A stretch of DNA of 64,000 nucleotides from Streptomyces sp. NBC_01754 (GCF_035918015.1 NZ_CP109132.1:2790001-2854000); one strand, 5' to 3'. Positions 8,637 through 17,364 are shown, counted from the first letter of the stretch. Program-made: numbers and translations. Notes: generated by a model not told the origin, from the sequence alone.

Positions 8637-9477
8637 CGGCGAAGAGTGCCCGTGCCGCCGCCCTCGCGTCGAACTCCTCCAGCCGCGCCTGGGCCTCGGG
8701 CAGCCCGTCGCACATCGCCTCCAGCAGCACCCGCCCGAGCAGCATCGGGGCGCACGCGGTGTCGAAGGCGAGGCCCGTCCCCACGGCGGCCGGGATCAGC
8801 AGGTCGCTGTGCTCGGCGACCGGGGCGAACGCCGAGTCCGCCACCGTCACCACCGTCAGGCCCTGTTCCCGCGCGTAGCCGAGGGCGTCCACGACCTCGC
8901 GGGGATGGCGGGGCAGCGCGAAGCAGATCAGCGCGTCCGCCCCCGCCCGCCGGGCGGCGTCGATGCGGTCGTGCAGCATGCTGCCGCCCTCGTCGAGCAC
9001 CCGTACGTCGGGGTGCACCTTGGCGGCGAAGTACCCGAAACCCCGTGCCTGCGAGGACGCGGCCCGCAGCCCGAGCACCGGCAACGGACGGGACCCTGCC
9101 AGCAGCCGTCCGGCACGCCCCACGGGCCCGGTGTCGGCGAGCAGCCCCACCAGCTGCCGCAGATTCTCGATCTCGGCCAGAACGGCCTGCTGGTACTCGT
9201 TGTACGCGGGGGCCTCCGCCTCTCCCTCCCCCTCGGCGGGCGCCACCTCGCGCAGCTGCTTGCGCAGCGCGGGATAGCCGTCGAAGCCGAGCGCCACGGC
9301 GAACCGGGTGACCGAGGGCTGACTCACCCCGGCCAGCTCGGCCAGTTCCACGCTGGACAGGAAGGGGGCGTCGGCCGCCCTGCGCACCATGGAGTGCGCG
9401 ATCCGCCGCTGGGTGGGCGTGAGCCTGCGCCCCTCGAAGAGCGCCTGCAACCGTGCGGCCGGGCTGCTCCCGCTCAT
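8632..9477 (-). CDS. MurR/RpiR-family transcriptional regulator
   Basis: A 281-aa regulator. The N-terminal RpiR-type HTH spans about residues 10-80 (LTPTQRRIAHSMVRRAADAP, then ELAELAGVSQPSVTRFAVAL). A C-terminal SIS sugar-phosphate-binding domain follows (LPVLGLRAASSQARGFGYFA, DALICFALPRHPREV, LTVVTVADS). The ATG at 9477 has GGAGGGG five bases upstream; the frame upstream is not family-like. It is divergent from the DsbA-like gene across 136 bp, so it could regulate that gene or itself. The ligand, probably a phosphosugar, is not predictable here. Its 3' end lies within the octamer array. Confidence 0.9.
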   Translation of the reverse strand: MSGSSPAARLQALFEGRRLTPTQRRIAHSMVRRAADAPFLSSVELAELAGVSQPSVTRFAVALGFDGYPALRKQLREVAPAEGEGEAEAPAYNEYQQAVLAEIENLRQLVGLLADTGPVGRAGRLLAGSRPLPVLGLRAASSQARGFGYFAAKVHPDVRVLDEGGSMLHDRIDAARRAGADALICFALPRHPREVVDALGYAREQGLTVVTVADSAFAPVAEHSDLLIPAAVGTGLAFDTACAPMLLGRVLLEAMCDGLPEAQARLEEFDARAAARALFAE

Positions 9478-9613
9478 CGCGTCCCCTCCGGATGTTCCCT
9501 CGCACCCCACCGGTGCCGACCGTTCCCATTCAGCCAGCGCACGGCCTGCATGTCCATATACAGCGGGCCCGTCTCGCATTGCGCTCCGGACCTCCCCTAC
9601 CGACCCTGGGACC

Positions 9614-10195
9614 ATGATCCCAGCCAACACGACAGGCCCGGGCGGCGTCATCATCCGCTACGGGGACGAGAACGCCACGCACGTCCTGAGCGTCTACGCC
9701 GATCTGCGCTGCCCGTACTGCAAGCGCATGGAGCTCGACCTCGGCGCCGTGATGGAGCAGGCCGCGGACGAGGGCCGGTTCGCGGTGGACCACCATTTCG
9801 GCACGTTCCTCGACGCCTCGGCCGGGGGCAGCGGCTCCCTGGAGGCGCTGGCCGCGCTGGGAGCCGCCGTCGAAGTGGGCCGACGGCCCTTCATGCACTA
9901 CCTGCGTGCCCTGTACGCCGATCAGCCCAGCGAGGACGAGGACTCCTTCGCGGACCGGAACAACCTGCTGCGCCTGGCCGAGGGGGTCGAGGCGTTGCGG
10001 TCGGGCGACTTCCAGCAGCACGTGCTGGAGGGGAAATACCTCCCGTGGGCGGCCCAGGTCTCGCTGGCGTTCGAGAACAGCGGAGTCCGGTCCACCCCCA
10101 CGGTCCTCCTCGATCGCACCCCGGTGGCGGTCATCAACGCCATGGGCTACGCGATCACCCCGGAGGCGTTCCTGGCAGAGGCGGCCCCGGCCTGA
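9614..10195 (+). CDS. DsbA-family thioredoxin-fold oxidoreductase
   Basis: A 193-aa protein with the CPYC redox motif early (VYADLRCPYCKRMELDLGAV, Cys near residues 33 and 36), followed by the helical insertion typical of DsbA-like proteins. A cis-Pro segment sits near the end (SGVRSTPTVLLDRTPV). No signal peptide is seen, so it is probably cytosolic; family members include thiol oxidoreductases and 2-hydroxychromene isomerase-like enzymes. The start ATG at 9614 gives the canonical beta-strand VIIRYGDENATHVLSVYADL near the N-terminus. Divergent from the RpiR regulator. Confidence 0.85.
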   Translation: MIPANTTGPGGVIIRYGDENATHVLSVYADLRCPYCKRMELDLGAVMEQAADEGRFAVDHHFGTFLDASAGGSGSLEALAALGAAVEVGRRPFMHYLRALYADQPSEDEDSFADRNNLLRLAEGVEALRSGDFQQHVLEGKYLPWAAQVSLAFENSGVRSTPTVLLDRTPVAVINAMGYAITPEAFLAEAAPA

Positions 10196-10555
10196 TCCTC
10201 AGGGTGGGCCGACCGGCACAGCCGCTCGGTGGCGCGGTTCTCTTCGCCGGATCAGCCCCGGTGGCTCTGTCTGTCGCCACTCCCGCCTGTCGCGCCTCGC
10301 CCGTCGGGCGGGCGTCAATCCGACCGTTGACTATTCACCCTGAATAGTGGATTCCCCCCTCATAGGCGTCTGACCAGCAGTAATTCACCGAAGATGTGAA
10401 GGAGACGTGCCCGTCCCGCGAACAGGCCGATCTCGGCCTGCCCGGACCGAATGGCCGTTGCTCCAGTAACCCGTCTCATCCGTCGTCCGCCCAGGCGGAC
10501 CGGCTCTTGTCCCCACGCAATCGCGTCGGACCCATATACCGTCAGGAAGCACCCC
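10196..10555. other. Intergenic stretch with a perfect 8-bp-arm palindrome
   Basis: No convincing gene. The only clear element is ACTATTCA / TGAATAGT (10330-10348, 3-base spacer). It shares GACTATTCAC with the hutU promoter region. TTGACT begins at 10327, but no good -10 box follows at the usual spacing, so I do not call a promoter. Confidence 0.6.
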
Positions 10556-11059
10556 ATGTCTGAGCAGAACCCGCAGCAGCCAGAGCCGAAGAAGTCCTGG
10601 TTCGCCCGCCACAAGATCCTTACGGCGCTCGGCGGCGTTTTCGCGCTCGTCCTTTTCTTCAGCATCACCAGCGGAGACGGGGACGGCACGGCCGACAAGA
10701 CCTCCGACACGGTCGCCGCCCAGGACAAGCAGACGGACGGCAAACCTCCTGCGGAGAAGGCGGAGTTGAAGAAGGAACTCTCGCAGGCCGACCAGTTCAA
10801 GGCCTTCATCGGCGAGAACGGAACCGACGCCGAGAAAGCCGCAGCCGAGCATGTCATCAAGGTCCAGGGCGCGGACGAGTCGAACGGAATCCTGGATGCC
10901 GCAGAGGTCTACACCGACTTCACCGGCGGCATGATGGGACCGCACCAGGGGGAGGGCAAGCTGCTCGCCTCCGCCTTCGCCGACTGGAAGGACTCCAAGA
11001 ACGGGCTCGTCACCATCTACGACGAGGCCGGCGAGATCCTGTCCAACGGACAGTACTGA
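10556..11059 (+). CDS. Small membrane-anchored protein of unknown function
   Basis: A 167-aa protein. After a charged N-terminus (EPKKSWFARHK) there is one hydrophobic segment at about residues 20-37 (ILTALGGVFALVLFFSI). A low-complexity Asp/Lys-rich linker follows, then a conserved-looking C-terminal domain (DQFKAFIGENGTDAEKAAAE ... LLASAFADWKDSKNGLVTIY). This suggests a type II membrane protein with an extracytoplasmic domain. The ATG at 10556 has GGAAG 6-10 bases upstream. Similar small proteins occur in streptomycetes, but I cannot name a function. Confidence 0.75.
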   Translation: MSEQNPQQPEPKKSWFARHKILTALGGVFALVLFFSITSGDGDGTADKTSDTVAAQDKQTDGKPPAEKAELKKELSQADQFKAFIGENGTDAEKAAAEHVIKVQGADESNGILDAAEVYTDFTGGMMGPHQGEGKLLASAFADWKDSKNGLVTIYDEAGEILSNGQY

Positions 11060-11146
11060 CCGAACCCGGCCGGTCACGGCAGCACCCCGGACCATTGCCG
11101 GGGCCGCTCGCCCCGGACGGGCGCTGCCGTGCTCGCGGCCCGGCCC

Positions 11147-11998
11147 TCAGGGCTTGCGCCCGACCCCGCTGAACATGGCCACCTCGTCGGGGAGGCCGTC
11201 CGTGCCCTCGTCGGGGCGCCACCGGTTGCAGGACACCAGACCCGGGTCGAGGAGCTCCAGGCCGTCGAAGAACCGCACGACCTGCTCGGGGGTCCGCTGG
11301 GTGAGCCTCGGGGTGCCGTTCTCGTTCCAGAACGCCACCGCCGCGTCCACGTCGGGCATGGACGGGTCCGTGATGGTATGGGACAGGACCAGATGGCTTC
11401 CCGGTGCCAGCGCGTCCATCAGCCTCCGGACGAGGCCGTACGCCTCGTCGTCCTCCTCGACGAAGATGACGACGCCCAGCAGGACGAGCGCCACCGGCTC
11501 GGAGAAGTCCAGGGTCTTCGCCGCGTGTTCCAGGATCCGGTCGACGTTGCGCAGGTCCTCGTCGAGGTAGTCGGTCCTGCCCTCGGGGCTGCTGGTCAGC
11601 AGGGCTCGTGCGTGGGTCAGTACCAACGGGTCGTTGTCCACGTAGACGATGCGGGATTCCGGGGCCAGCCGCTGGGCGACCTCGTGGGTGTTGTCCGCCG
11701 TCGGCAGGCCGGTGCCGATGTCCAGGAACTGCCGGATACCGCAATCGTCGACCAGGTGCCGCACCGCCCGCCCGAGGAACAGCCGGTCGGCCTGGGCGTA
11801 GTCACCGATGCCGGGGTGCAGCTCGCGTATCCGTGCCCCGGCCTCCTGGTCGACCGGGTAGTTGTCCTTCCCGCCCAGCCAGTAGTTCCAGATCCGGGCG
11901 GTGTGAGGTTGCGTGGTGTTGATCCTGCTCGACTGCTCGGACGGGCTGGACGGGCTGGACGGGCTGGACGGGCTGGACGGTAACTGCTCGGCCGGCAT
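11147..11998 (-). CDS. SAM-dependent methyltransferase, DUF574 / PF04672 type
   Basis: A 283-aa protein of the actinobacterial SAM-methyltransferase family formerly DUF574. Landmarks are IWNYWLGGKDNYPVDQEAG after the variable N-terminus, the SAM-binding strand FLDIGTGLPTADNTHEVAQ, YVDNDPLVLTHARALL and a C-terminal PGLVSCNRWRPD. The substrate is unknown. The ATG at 11998 has AGGAGG six bases upstream. Residues about 8-20 consist of repeated Ser-Ser-Pro encoded by an exact 9-bp tandem repeat. These methyltransferases often sit near XRE/DUF397 gene pairs in streptomycetes, as here. Confidence 0.87.
   Translation of the reverse strand: MPAEQLPSSPSSPSSPSSPSEQSSRINTTQPHTARIWNYWLGGKDNYPVDQEAGARIRELHPGIGDYAQADRLFLGRAVRHLVDDCGIRQFLDIGTGLPTADNTHEVAQRLAPESRIVYVDNDPLVLTHARALLTSSPEGRTDYLDEDLRNVDRILEHAAKTLDFSEPVALVLLGVVIFVEEDDEAYGLVRRLMDALAPGSHLVLSHTITDPSMPDVDAAVAFWNENGTPRLTQRTPEQVVRFFDGLELLDPGLVSCNRWRPDEGTDGLPDEVAMFSGVGRKP
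11941..11980 (-). repeat. In-frame 9-bp tandem repeat in the methyltransferase gene
   Basis: ACGGGCTGG repeats exactly four times (11941-11976) plus a partial copy. Nine bases equal three codons, so each unit adds Ser-Ser-Pro to the disordered N-terminus without changing frame. Copy-number variation would be tolerated. Confidence 0.85.
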
Positions 11999-12070
11999 CG
12001 ACGCCTCCTGGTGCTCGGTCACACGGTCGACGCGCAGCCTATACACCGGTGTTGCGACGGCCCCCGCTGC

Positions 12071-12277
12071 TCATTCCCCGGAGGCGTACGCCACGAACTC
12101 CGCCCAGGCACCGGGAGCGAACCCGAGCCGGACACCGGTGACATCCTTCGAGTCACGCACGTGCACCGCACGAAGGCCGGCTGCGACCTCAACACATTCC
12201 GGTCCGTCGTTACTGCTGTAACTGCTCTTGACCCACTCCAGTACGGAGCGGTCTCCACCCGACGTCATAAGGCTCAT
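12071..12277 (-). CDS. DUF397 small protein
   Basis: A 68-aa DUF397 protein. The family hallmark is EWVKSSYSSNDGPECVEVA near residues 14-32, followed by VHVRDSKD and a C-terminal Trp/Phe segment (GAWAEFVAY). It is encoded directly after an XRE regulator, with start and stop overlapping as ATGA. DUF397 proteins are typical partners of WhiJ-like XRE regulators in Streptomyces; comparative work has proposed antagonist or antitoxin-like roles. The overlap implies fixed stoichiometry. Confident as family; the function of this pair is inferred. Confidence 0.93.
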   Translation of the reverse strand: MSLMTSGGDRSVLEWVKSSYSSNDGPECVEVAAGLRAVHVRDSKDVTGVRLGFAPGAWAEFVAYASGE

Positions 12278-13146
12278 GTCTCTCCCAGCACTTTCTCGAT
12301 GAAGGCCAGCGACTCCCGTGGAGTGAGCGCCTGAGCCCGAAGCATGCCGTATCGCAACTCGACGATCCGGATCTCCTTGGGATCGGAGATCAGACGGTTG
12401 TACAGCTGGCCCTCCCAGTGTCCCACCGCTGTACCGTCTTCGAACTTCAGCAGTTGCAACTGGCCGCCCATGCCCGCGTGGTCCTCCCGGTCGGTCGGCA
12501 TCACCTGGATCTCGACGTTCCTCAACCGGCCGACCCGCAACAGTTGTTCGAGCTGGCCGCAAGCCACCTTCGAGCCGCCCAGGGGCCGTCTGATCGTCAC
12601 CTCCTCCTGGACGAAGGAGAGCATGGTCAGCGGCTGGCGCTCGAAGATCTCCTGACGCGCCATCCGCGCCGCGACGTACCGCTCGATCTGGTCGGGCGTG
12701 AAGGACGGGCGGCGCATCTCGTACAACGCGCGGGCATACGCCTCGGTCTGCAACAGACCATGCATGTTGTGATTACCGTAGGCGCCGAGCTCGACCGCTT
12801 CGGCCTCCAGCTTCGCCAGGTCCCGCACCTTCTTGGGGTACCTGGCCTCCGCCACGTCCTTCTTCATCGCCGAGAGCTTTCCGCCCGCCCCCAGGACCTC
12901 GTCCGCCTTGTCCAGGAACTCCGGCTTCGGGATGCGCTTCCCGGTCTCGACCTTGTAGACGTGGTTCTCCCCGTACCCGATGGCCACGCCCAGCTCACTC
13001 GCACGCATCCCCGCGGATTCGCGCCAAAGGCGGACCTGCCGGCCGACCGCCGCGATCACCGCCCCCGAGTCGTCGTCCGGATCGATGTCCCGGTCCGGTT
13101 CATCGGCACCCGCCGCCATACGGCCCTTGGCACCCTCTTCAGCCAT
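12274..13146 (-). CDS. XRE-family (WhiJ-like) regulator with DUF5753 domain
   Basis: A 290-aa protein. The N-terminal HTH is at about residues 30-85 (LWRESAGMRASELGVAIGYG, ENHVYKVETGKRIPKPEFLD). The C-terminal half is DUF5753 (LGAYGNHNMHGLLQTEAYAR, RQEIFERQPLTMLSFVQEEV, LQLLKFEDGTAVGHWEGQLY). The ATG at 13146 is chosen over an upstream frame extension that is atypical of the family; GGCGGGG precedes it. It is coupled to the DUF397 gene and divergent from an anti-sigma-like ATPase, the usual three-part WhiJ-like arrangement. Likely autoregulates the divergent promoter; target genes unknown. Confidence 0.93.
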   Translation of the reverse strand: MAEEGAKGRMAAGADEPDRDIDPDDDSGAVIAAVGRQVRLWRESAGMRASELGVAIGYGENHVYKVETGKRIPKPEFLDKADEVLGAGGKLSAMKKDVAEARYPKKVRDLAKLEAEAVELGAYGNHNMHGLLQTEAYARALYEMRRPSFTPDQIERYVAARMARQEIFERQPLTMLSFVQEEVTIRRPLGGSKVACGQLEQLLRVGRLRNVEIQVMPTDREDHAGMGGQLQLLKFEDGTAVGHWEGQLYNRLISDPKEIRIVELRYGMLRAQALTPRESLAFIEKVLGET

Positions 13147-13283
13147 GCGAACCCCGCCTCTCAGCCGCACCGATGCACTCGACGCCGTACCCGGTGGACA
13201 GGCCGGGCCCTCCCATGGACAGTCACTTTCCGTACACGCGTCGATGCTTTTCACAGTACCTCCGTCCGGCCACGCTGAGTGAT

Positions 13284-13709
13284 GTGAGCTCAGAAATCAC
13301 CCGAACCGAAAATTCCGCTCCCGTCCGGGAGTTCACCGTGCTGCTCTCCCCCACCAGGCGCGGAGCGCGACTCGCCCGCCTGCTGGCCGCAGCCCATCTG
13401 GCCGATTGGGGCATCACCTCGGAGACCGCCGCACAGATCGTCGCCGAACTCGCCGCCAACGCCGCGCTCCACGCCCGGGTGCCGGGACGGGACTTCCGAC
13501 TGAGCGTGACCGTCCGCGACGACACATGCCTACGTATCGAGGTCACCGACACCCTGAGTGAACGGCTGCCGCACCCGGCCACGCCTGCCGACGAGGCGGA
13601 GGTCGGAAGGGGGTTGCTGATCGTCGAAGCCCTCGCCGACCGGTGGGGCGTCGACCAGGGGCCCACGCCGCGGAAGACCGTCTGGGCCGAGTGCGGCCTC
13701 CTGCCGTGA
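13284..13709 (+). CDS. ATP-binding protein, anti-sigma-factor (RsbW/HATPase_c_2) type
   Basis: A 141-aa single-domain GHKL ATPase. The N-box is seen in IVAELAANAALHARVPGRDF and a degenerate G1/G2 region in IEVTDTLSERLP ... VGRGLLIVEALADRWGV. Proteins of this type bind sigma factors or anti-anti-sigma proteins and may act as kinases. The GTG at 13284 fits the family N-terminus, but no clear ribosome binding site is present. An in-frame ATG at 13215 would add 23 residues, so the start is uncertain. It is divergent from the XRE/DUF397 pair and belongs to the same WhiJ-like locus. Confidence 0.85.
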   Translation: MSSEITRTENSAPVREFTVLLSPTRRGARLARLLAAAHLADWGITSETAAQIVAELAANAALHARVPGRDFRLSVTVRDDTCLRIEVTDTLSERLPHPATPADEAEVGRGLLIVEALADRWGVDQGPTPRKTVWAECGLLP

Positions 13710-13992
13710 CCGGTGGCGGCACCGGGTCGCGGGAGCCCGCGACCCGGTGGACCGCGTCCTGGAGACCCCCGACGTCCAAAGCTTTTGAGAACGTGGGGAA
13801 AACACCCTCCCCACCCCAACCCACCCCAATCCGGCCTCATCACTCACTCGGGTGACATAGGGCAACTCAGCTGGGTTCGGACCGGGTTGCCGTGCATATG
13901 CTCGCCCCGACAACCAGAGACATGAGACGGCCCCCGACTGGGACAGCAATCCCGGCCGAGGGCCTGACCACCGAGGAAGTAAGGGCTTCCCG

Positions 13993-15054
13993 ATGGATAC
14001 CCAGCAGGTTAGCGCGCCCCCGCGCGCCCCGTCCGCCGCCTCCACCGCGTCCGCCGCCTCCACCCCGTCCGCCGAGCCCCCTGCGTCCACCGCACCCGAG
14101 GCCGTCACACCGACGTCCGGCGTCATCCACGTCAACGTCCGGCACGTGGCGGGCTTCACCGTCATCGGCAATCACCTCACCCAGCACCGGACGCTGTCAC
14201 TCATCGCCATCGGGATCGCCGTCCATATCCAGTCGCTGCCCACCGGCGCCAAGATCGGCATCAAACACCTCGGCGCCCGCTTCCCCGAAAGCGAAGCCCG
14301 CATCGCCGCCGCCCTCCGCGAACTGGAAGCCACCGGCTATCTCCACCGCGACCGCGTACGCCTCCCCAACGGCCGCATCATCACCCGCACCACCTCCCAC
14401 AACCAGCCCGGCACCAAAGCGTCCACCGCCACCACCACCCGGATCCCTCAACCACGGACCGGGCGCCCCAGCACAAGCCAGAAGCCGATCACGGCACGTC
14501 AGCCGCACAGGCCCCTGCCTGCCCCGGTCGCCGCACCCGCACCTCCTTCGGCGCCGTCGCCCGTTCCCCTCCCGACGCCGCAGCCCACGCCCGCCCACAG
14601 CCCGGCACCCACCGCGCGCACCGCGCCCCCGCCGCCGCCGCTTCCCCGGCCCAGCTCCGGCACCCCCGAGCTGCACCGGGCCGCCACCGCACTCCTCGCC
14701 GACCTCCGCCGCCACGCACCACAACTCGTCCTGTCCGAGCGGGACATCGAGACACTGACCCCAGGCGTCAGCACCTGGCTCGAACGGGACGCGCACCCCG
14801 ACACCGTCCGCCACGTCCTCACCGCCGACCTGCCGGTCCCGCTGAAACACCCGGCCAAACTCCTGCGGCACCGGATCACGGCTCTCCTGCCGCCTCCGCT
14901 GCCCGGAGCCCAGGACCTCGCCGCGCCCACACGCCCCCGGGCGATCGTCATCCCCCTCCAGAACTGCGACCACTGCGACCGCACCTTCCGCTCCCGCCGT
15001 CCCGGCCACTGCCGCGACTGCCGGGAGAGCGGGCCCGCGCCGACGGCCGCCTGA
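13993..15054 (+). CDS. Winged-helix protein with Pro-rich linker and C-terminal zinc ribbon
   Basis: A 353-aa protein. After an Ala/Ser/Pro-rich leader, residues about 45-135 form a winged-helix-like domain (ARFPESEARIAAALRELEAT, GYLHRDRVRLPNGRII). A long proline-rich linker follows, then a helical region (ELHRAATALLADLRRHAPQL). The C-terminal CDHCDRTFRSRRPGHCRDCR has the CxxC...CxxC spacing of a zinc ribbon. The ATG at 13993 follows GAGGAAGTAAGGG. This architecture recurs as HTH proteins in streptomycetes; DNA binding is inferred. No operon partner: 283 bp separates it from the ATPase and 93 bp from the next gene. Confidence 0.78.
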   Translation: MDTQQVSAPPRAPSAASTASAASTPSAEPPASTAPEAVTPTSGVIHVNVRHVAGFTVIGNHLTQHRTLSLIAIGIAVHIQSLPTGAKIGIKHLGARFPESEARIAAALRELEATGYLHRDRVRLPNGRIITRTTSHNQPGTKASTATTTRIPQPRTGRPSTSQKPITARQPHRPLPAPVAAPAPPSAPSPVPLPTPQPTPAHSPAPTARTAPPPPPLPRPSSGTPELHRAATALLADLRRHAPQLVLSERDIETLTPGVSTWLERDAHPDTVRHVLTADLPVPLKHPAKLLRHRITALLPPPLPGAQDLAAPTRPRAIVIPLQNCDHCDRTFRSRRPGHCRDCRESGPAPTAA

Positions 15055-15147
15055 TTCGCCACCGACCACCGGCCCCGGTCGCCGGGCAGGCCGAACAGGG
15101 GGGCTAACCCCACTGACCCGGACACGTCCGCTCCGTACCGTGAAGGC

Positions 15148-15573
15148 ATGGAAGCCCGTGACCCCGAGCTCAGACGAGAGCTGGACGCCACCCTGAAGGC
15201 CCGCGCCGAACTGGGGCCGGACTACGAGAGCGCGCTCGTCGACTCGTTCCTGGAGAAGGTCGAACAACGGCTCGACGGCACGCTGGACCGTCGCATGCGG
15301 CGGCATCTCGCCGAGCAGCAGGTGGTCGTCGCGCGGGGTGGTGCCGCCCAGCCGGCCGCCGCGTCCGCCGGGGCCTTCGTCGAGCGGTTCGGCTTCGCGG
15401 CCGTCTCCCTGGTGTTGGCCGTCCCGCTCTCCGCCATCGGCGTCGCCAACGCGGGGATCGAGGGGCTGGTGGTTTCCTGGCTGGGCATCTTCGGGGTGAA
15501 CGCCGTGTACGCCGCGCGGACATGGCCGTGGCAGCGCGCCAAGCGCGGCGGTGACACGGACTGGCGCGACTGA
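15148..15573 (+). CDS. Small integral membrane protein
   Basis: A 141-aa protein. Residues 1-60 are charged and helical (RRELDATLKARAELGPDYES, FLEKVEQRLDGTLDRRMRRH), and two transmembrane helices follow at about 80-125 (FGFAAVSLVLAVPLSAIGVA, LVVSWLGIFGVNAVYAA). This resembles conserved actinobacterial integral membrane proteins with a cytosolic N-terminal helix. The ATG at 15148 matches the domain boundary. Function not known. It is followed by a strong hairpin terminator. Confidence 0.75.
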   Translation: MEARDPELRRELDATLKARAELGPDYESALVDSFLEKVEQRLDGTLDRRMRRHLAEQQVVVARGGAAQPAAASAGAFVERFGFAAVSLVLAVPLSAIGVANAGIEGLVVSWLGIFGVNAVYAARTWPWQRAKRGGDTDWRD

Positions 15574-15701
15574 GACCGGCGGCCCCGGCCCGGAGTCCGT
15601 ACGGAGCCGGTACCGGATTCCGGCAGACACCCAACGCCTCGACGCGTCGGGCGCCACACCGGGGCGACAGACAGGCGGAGTGCCTGGGTGTGGGCGTATG
15701 T

Positions 15702-15759
15702 CGCGGGGACCGCCGCTCCCCCGGTGTCCCGGGGGAGCGGGACGACGGCGGTCCCCGCG
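15702..15759. terminator. Long bipartite hairpin, bidirectional terminator
   Basis: An outer stem of 14 bp (15702-15715 with 15746-15759) encloses an inner 10-bp stem (15715-15724 with 15729-15738). It lies between convergent genes (membrane protein and cystathionine beta-synthase). There is no T-tract, as is common for Streptomyces terminators. The rest of 15574-15960 shows no gene. Confidence 0.75.
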
Positions 15760-15960
15760 AGGGCGCGGTCCGGGTCAAGGGCCCCAGGCCGCGTCCGGGC
15801 GACGGCGGAGGTCCGGGAGCCGCTCCGTAGTCCGTGTCGCCGTATCGGGTGCCGGCGGGTTCCCCCGCCGACACCCCTCACTGTGCCGGAGCCGTGTTAA
15901 CCCGGTGCTGCGTGTACGTGTCGTCCTCGTACCGTTTCCACGTCGCCCGGACGACCCGGC

Positions 15961-17364
15961 TCACTGCTTGGGCGCGGCGCCCTTCGCCAGGAAGGCCAGC
16001 AGGTCCTGCCTGCTCACCACGCCCTTCGGCTTCCCCTCGACCAGGACGATCGCCGCGTCCGCGCCGTCCGTCCCGCTGAGCACGGCCATCAGGTCCTCGA
16101 CGGGTTCACCGGACCCGACCTGCGGCAGCGGGGGCGACATGTGCTTCTCCAGCGGGTCGGAGAGCGAGGCCCGCTGGGTGAACAGCGCGTCCAGGAGCTG
16201 CCGCTCGACGACGGAGCCGATGACCTCGGCGGCCATCACGTCGGGGTGTCCGGCACCCGGCTTCACGATCGGCATCTGCGAGACGCCGTACTCACGGAGT
16301 ACGTCGATGGCCTCGCCGACCGTCTCCTCCGGGTGCATGTGGACGAGCGAGGGCAGCGGCCCCTCCTTGAAGTCGAGGACGGCACCGACCCGCGCGGAGG
16401 CGCCGGCGTCCTCCAGGAAGCCGTAGTCGGCCATCCACTCGTCGTTGAAGATCTTGCTGAGGTATCCGCGGCCGCTGTCCGGCAGCAGGACGACCACCAC
16501 GTCGTCGGGCCCCAGCCGCCGCGCGACCTCCAGGGCGCCTACGACCGCCATCCCGCAGGAACCACCGACGAGCAGCCCCTCCTCCTTGGCCAGGCGGCGG
16601 GTCATCTGGAAGGAGTCCTTGTCCGAGACCGCCACGATCTCGTCCGTGACCGTGCTGTCGTAGGCGGTCGGCCAGAAGTCCTCGCCGACGCCCTCGACCA
16701 GGTACGGACGGCCGGAACCGCCGGAGTAGACGGAGCCCTCCGGGTCGGCGCCGATGACCTGGACCCGGTTCCCGCTGGCCTCCTTGAGGTAGCGGCCGGT
16801 GCCGCTGATCGTGCCGCCGGTGCCGACGCCCGCGACGAAGTGGGTGATCTTCCCCTCCGTCTGCTCCCAGAGCTCCGGGCCCGTCGTCTCGTAGTGCGAC
16901 CGGGGGTTGTTGGGGTTGGAGTACTGGTCGGGCTTCCAGGCTCCCGGTGTCTCACGGACGAGCCGGTCGGAGACGTTGTAGTAGGAGTCCGGGTGCTCCG
17001 GGTCCACGGCCGTCGGGCAGACCACGACCTCCGCGCCGTACGCGCGCAGCACGTTGATCTTGTCGGTGGACACCTTGTCGGGGCAGACGAAGACACACCG
17101 GTATCCCTTCTGCTGGGCCACGATGGCCAGGCCCACGCCGGTGTTGCCGCTGGTCGGCTCGACGATCGTGCCGCCGGGCTTCAGGTCGCCGCTCTGTTCG
17201 GCCGCCTCGATCATGCGCAGGGCGATGCGGTCCTTCACCGACCCGCCCGGGTTGAAGTACTCGACCTTGGCCAGGACCGTCGCCTGAATGCCTGCCGACA
17301 CATTGCGCAGCCTCACCAGCGGGGTGTTACCGACCAGGCTGATCATCGAATCGTGGAATTGCAC
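15961..17364 (-). CDS. Cystathionine beta-synthase (PLP enzyme with C-terminal CBS pair)
   Basis: A 467-aa fold-type II PLP enzyme condensing serine (or O-acetylserine) with homocysteine in transsulfuration. The Schiff-base lysine is in FNPGGSVKDRIALRM near residue 42. PTSGNTGVGLAIVA binds the cofactor ring, and VGTGGTISGTGRYLKE is the phosphate loop. The last ~130 residues form two CBS repeats (MHPEETVGEAIDVL and MSPPLPQVGSGEPVEDLM), giving the length of bacterial CBS rather than the shorter cysteine synthase. The ATG at 17364 fits the family N-terminus (FHDSMISLVGNTPLVRLRNV). Single-gene unit, divergent from the SGNH hydrolase. Confidence 0.93.
   Translation of the reverse strand: MQFHDSMISLVGNTPLVRLRNVSAGIQATVLAKVEYFNPGGSVKDRIALRMIEAAEQSGDLKPGGTIVEPTSGNTGVGLAIVAQQKGYRCVFVCPDKVSTDKINVLRAYGAEVVVCPTAVDPEHPDSYYNVSDRLVRETPGAWKPDQYSNPNNPRSHYETTGPELWEQTEGKITHFVAGVGTGGTISGTGRYLKEASGNRVQVIGADPEGSVYSGGSGRPYLVEGVGEDFWPTAYDSTVTDEIVAVSDKDSFQMTRRLAKEEGLLVGGSCGMAVVGALEVARRLGPDDVVVVLLPDSGRGYLSKIFNDEWMADYGFLEDAGASARVGAVLDFKEGPLPSLVHMHPEETVGEAIDVLREYGVSQMPIVKPGAGHPDVMAAEVIGSVVERQLLDALFTQRASLSDPLEKHMSPPLPQVGSGEPVEDLMAVLSGTDGADAAIVLVEGKPKGVVSRQDLLAFLAKGAAPKQ

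Noticed and set aside
10327..10355. Promoter for the small membrane-protein gene
   Set aside because: TTGACT is a good -35, but no acceptable -10 follows at 16-19 bases, and it is over 200 bp from the start codon.
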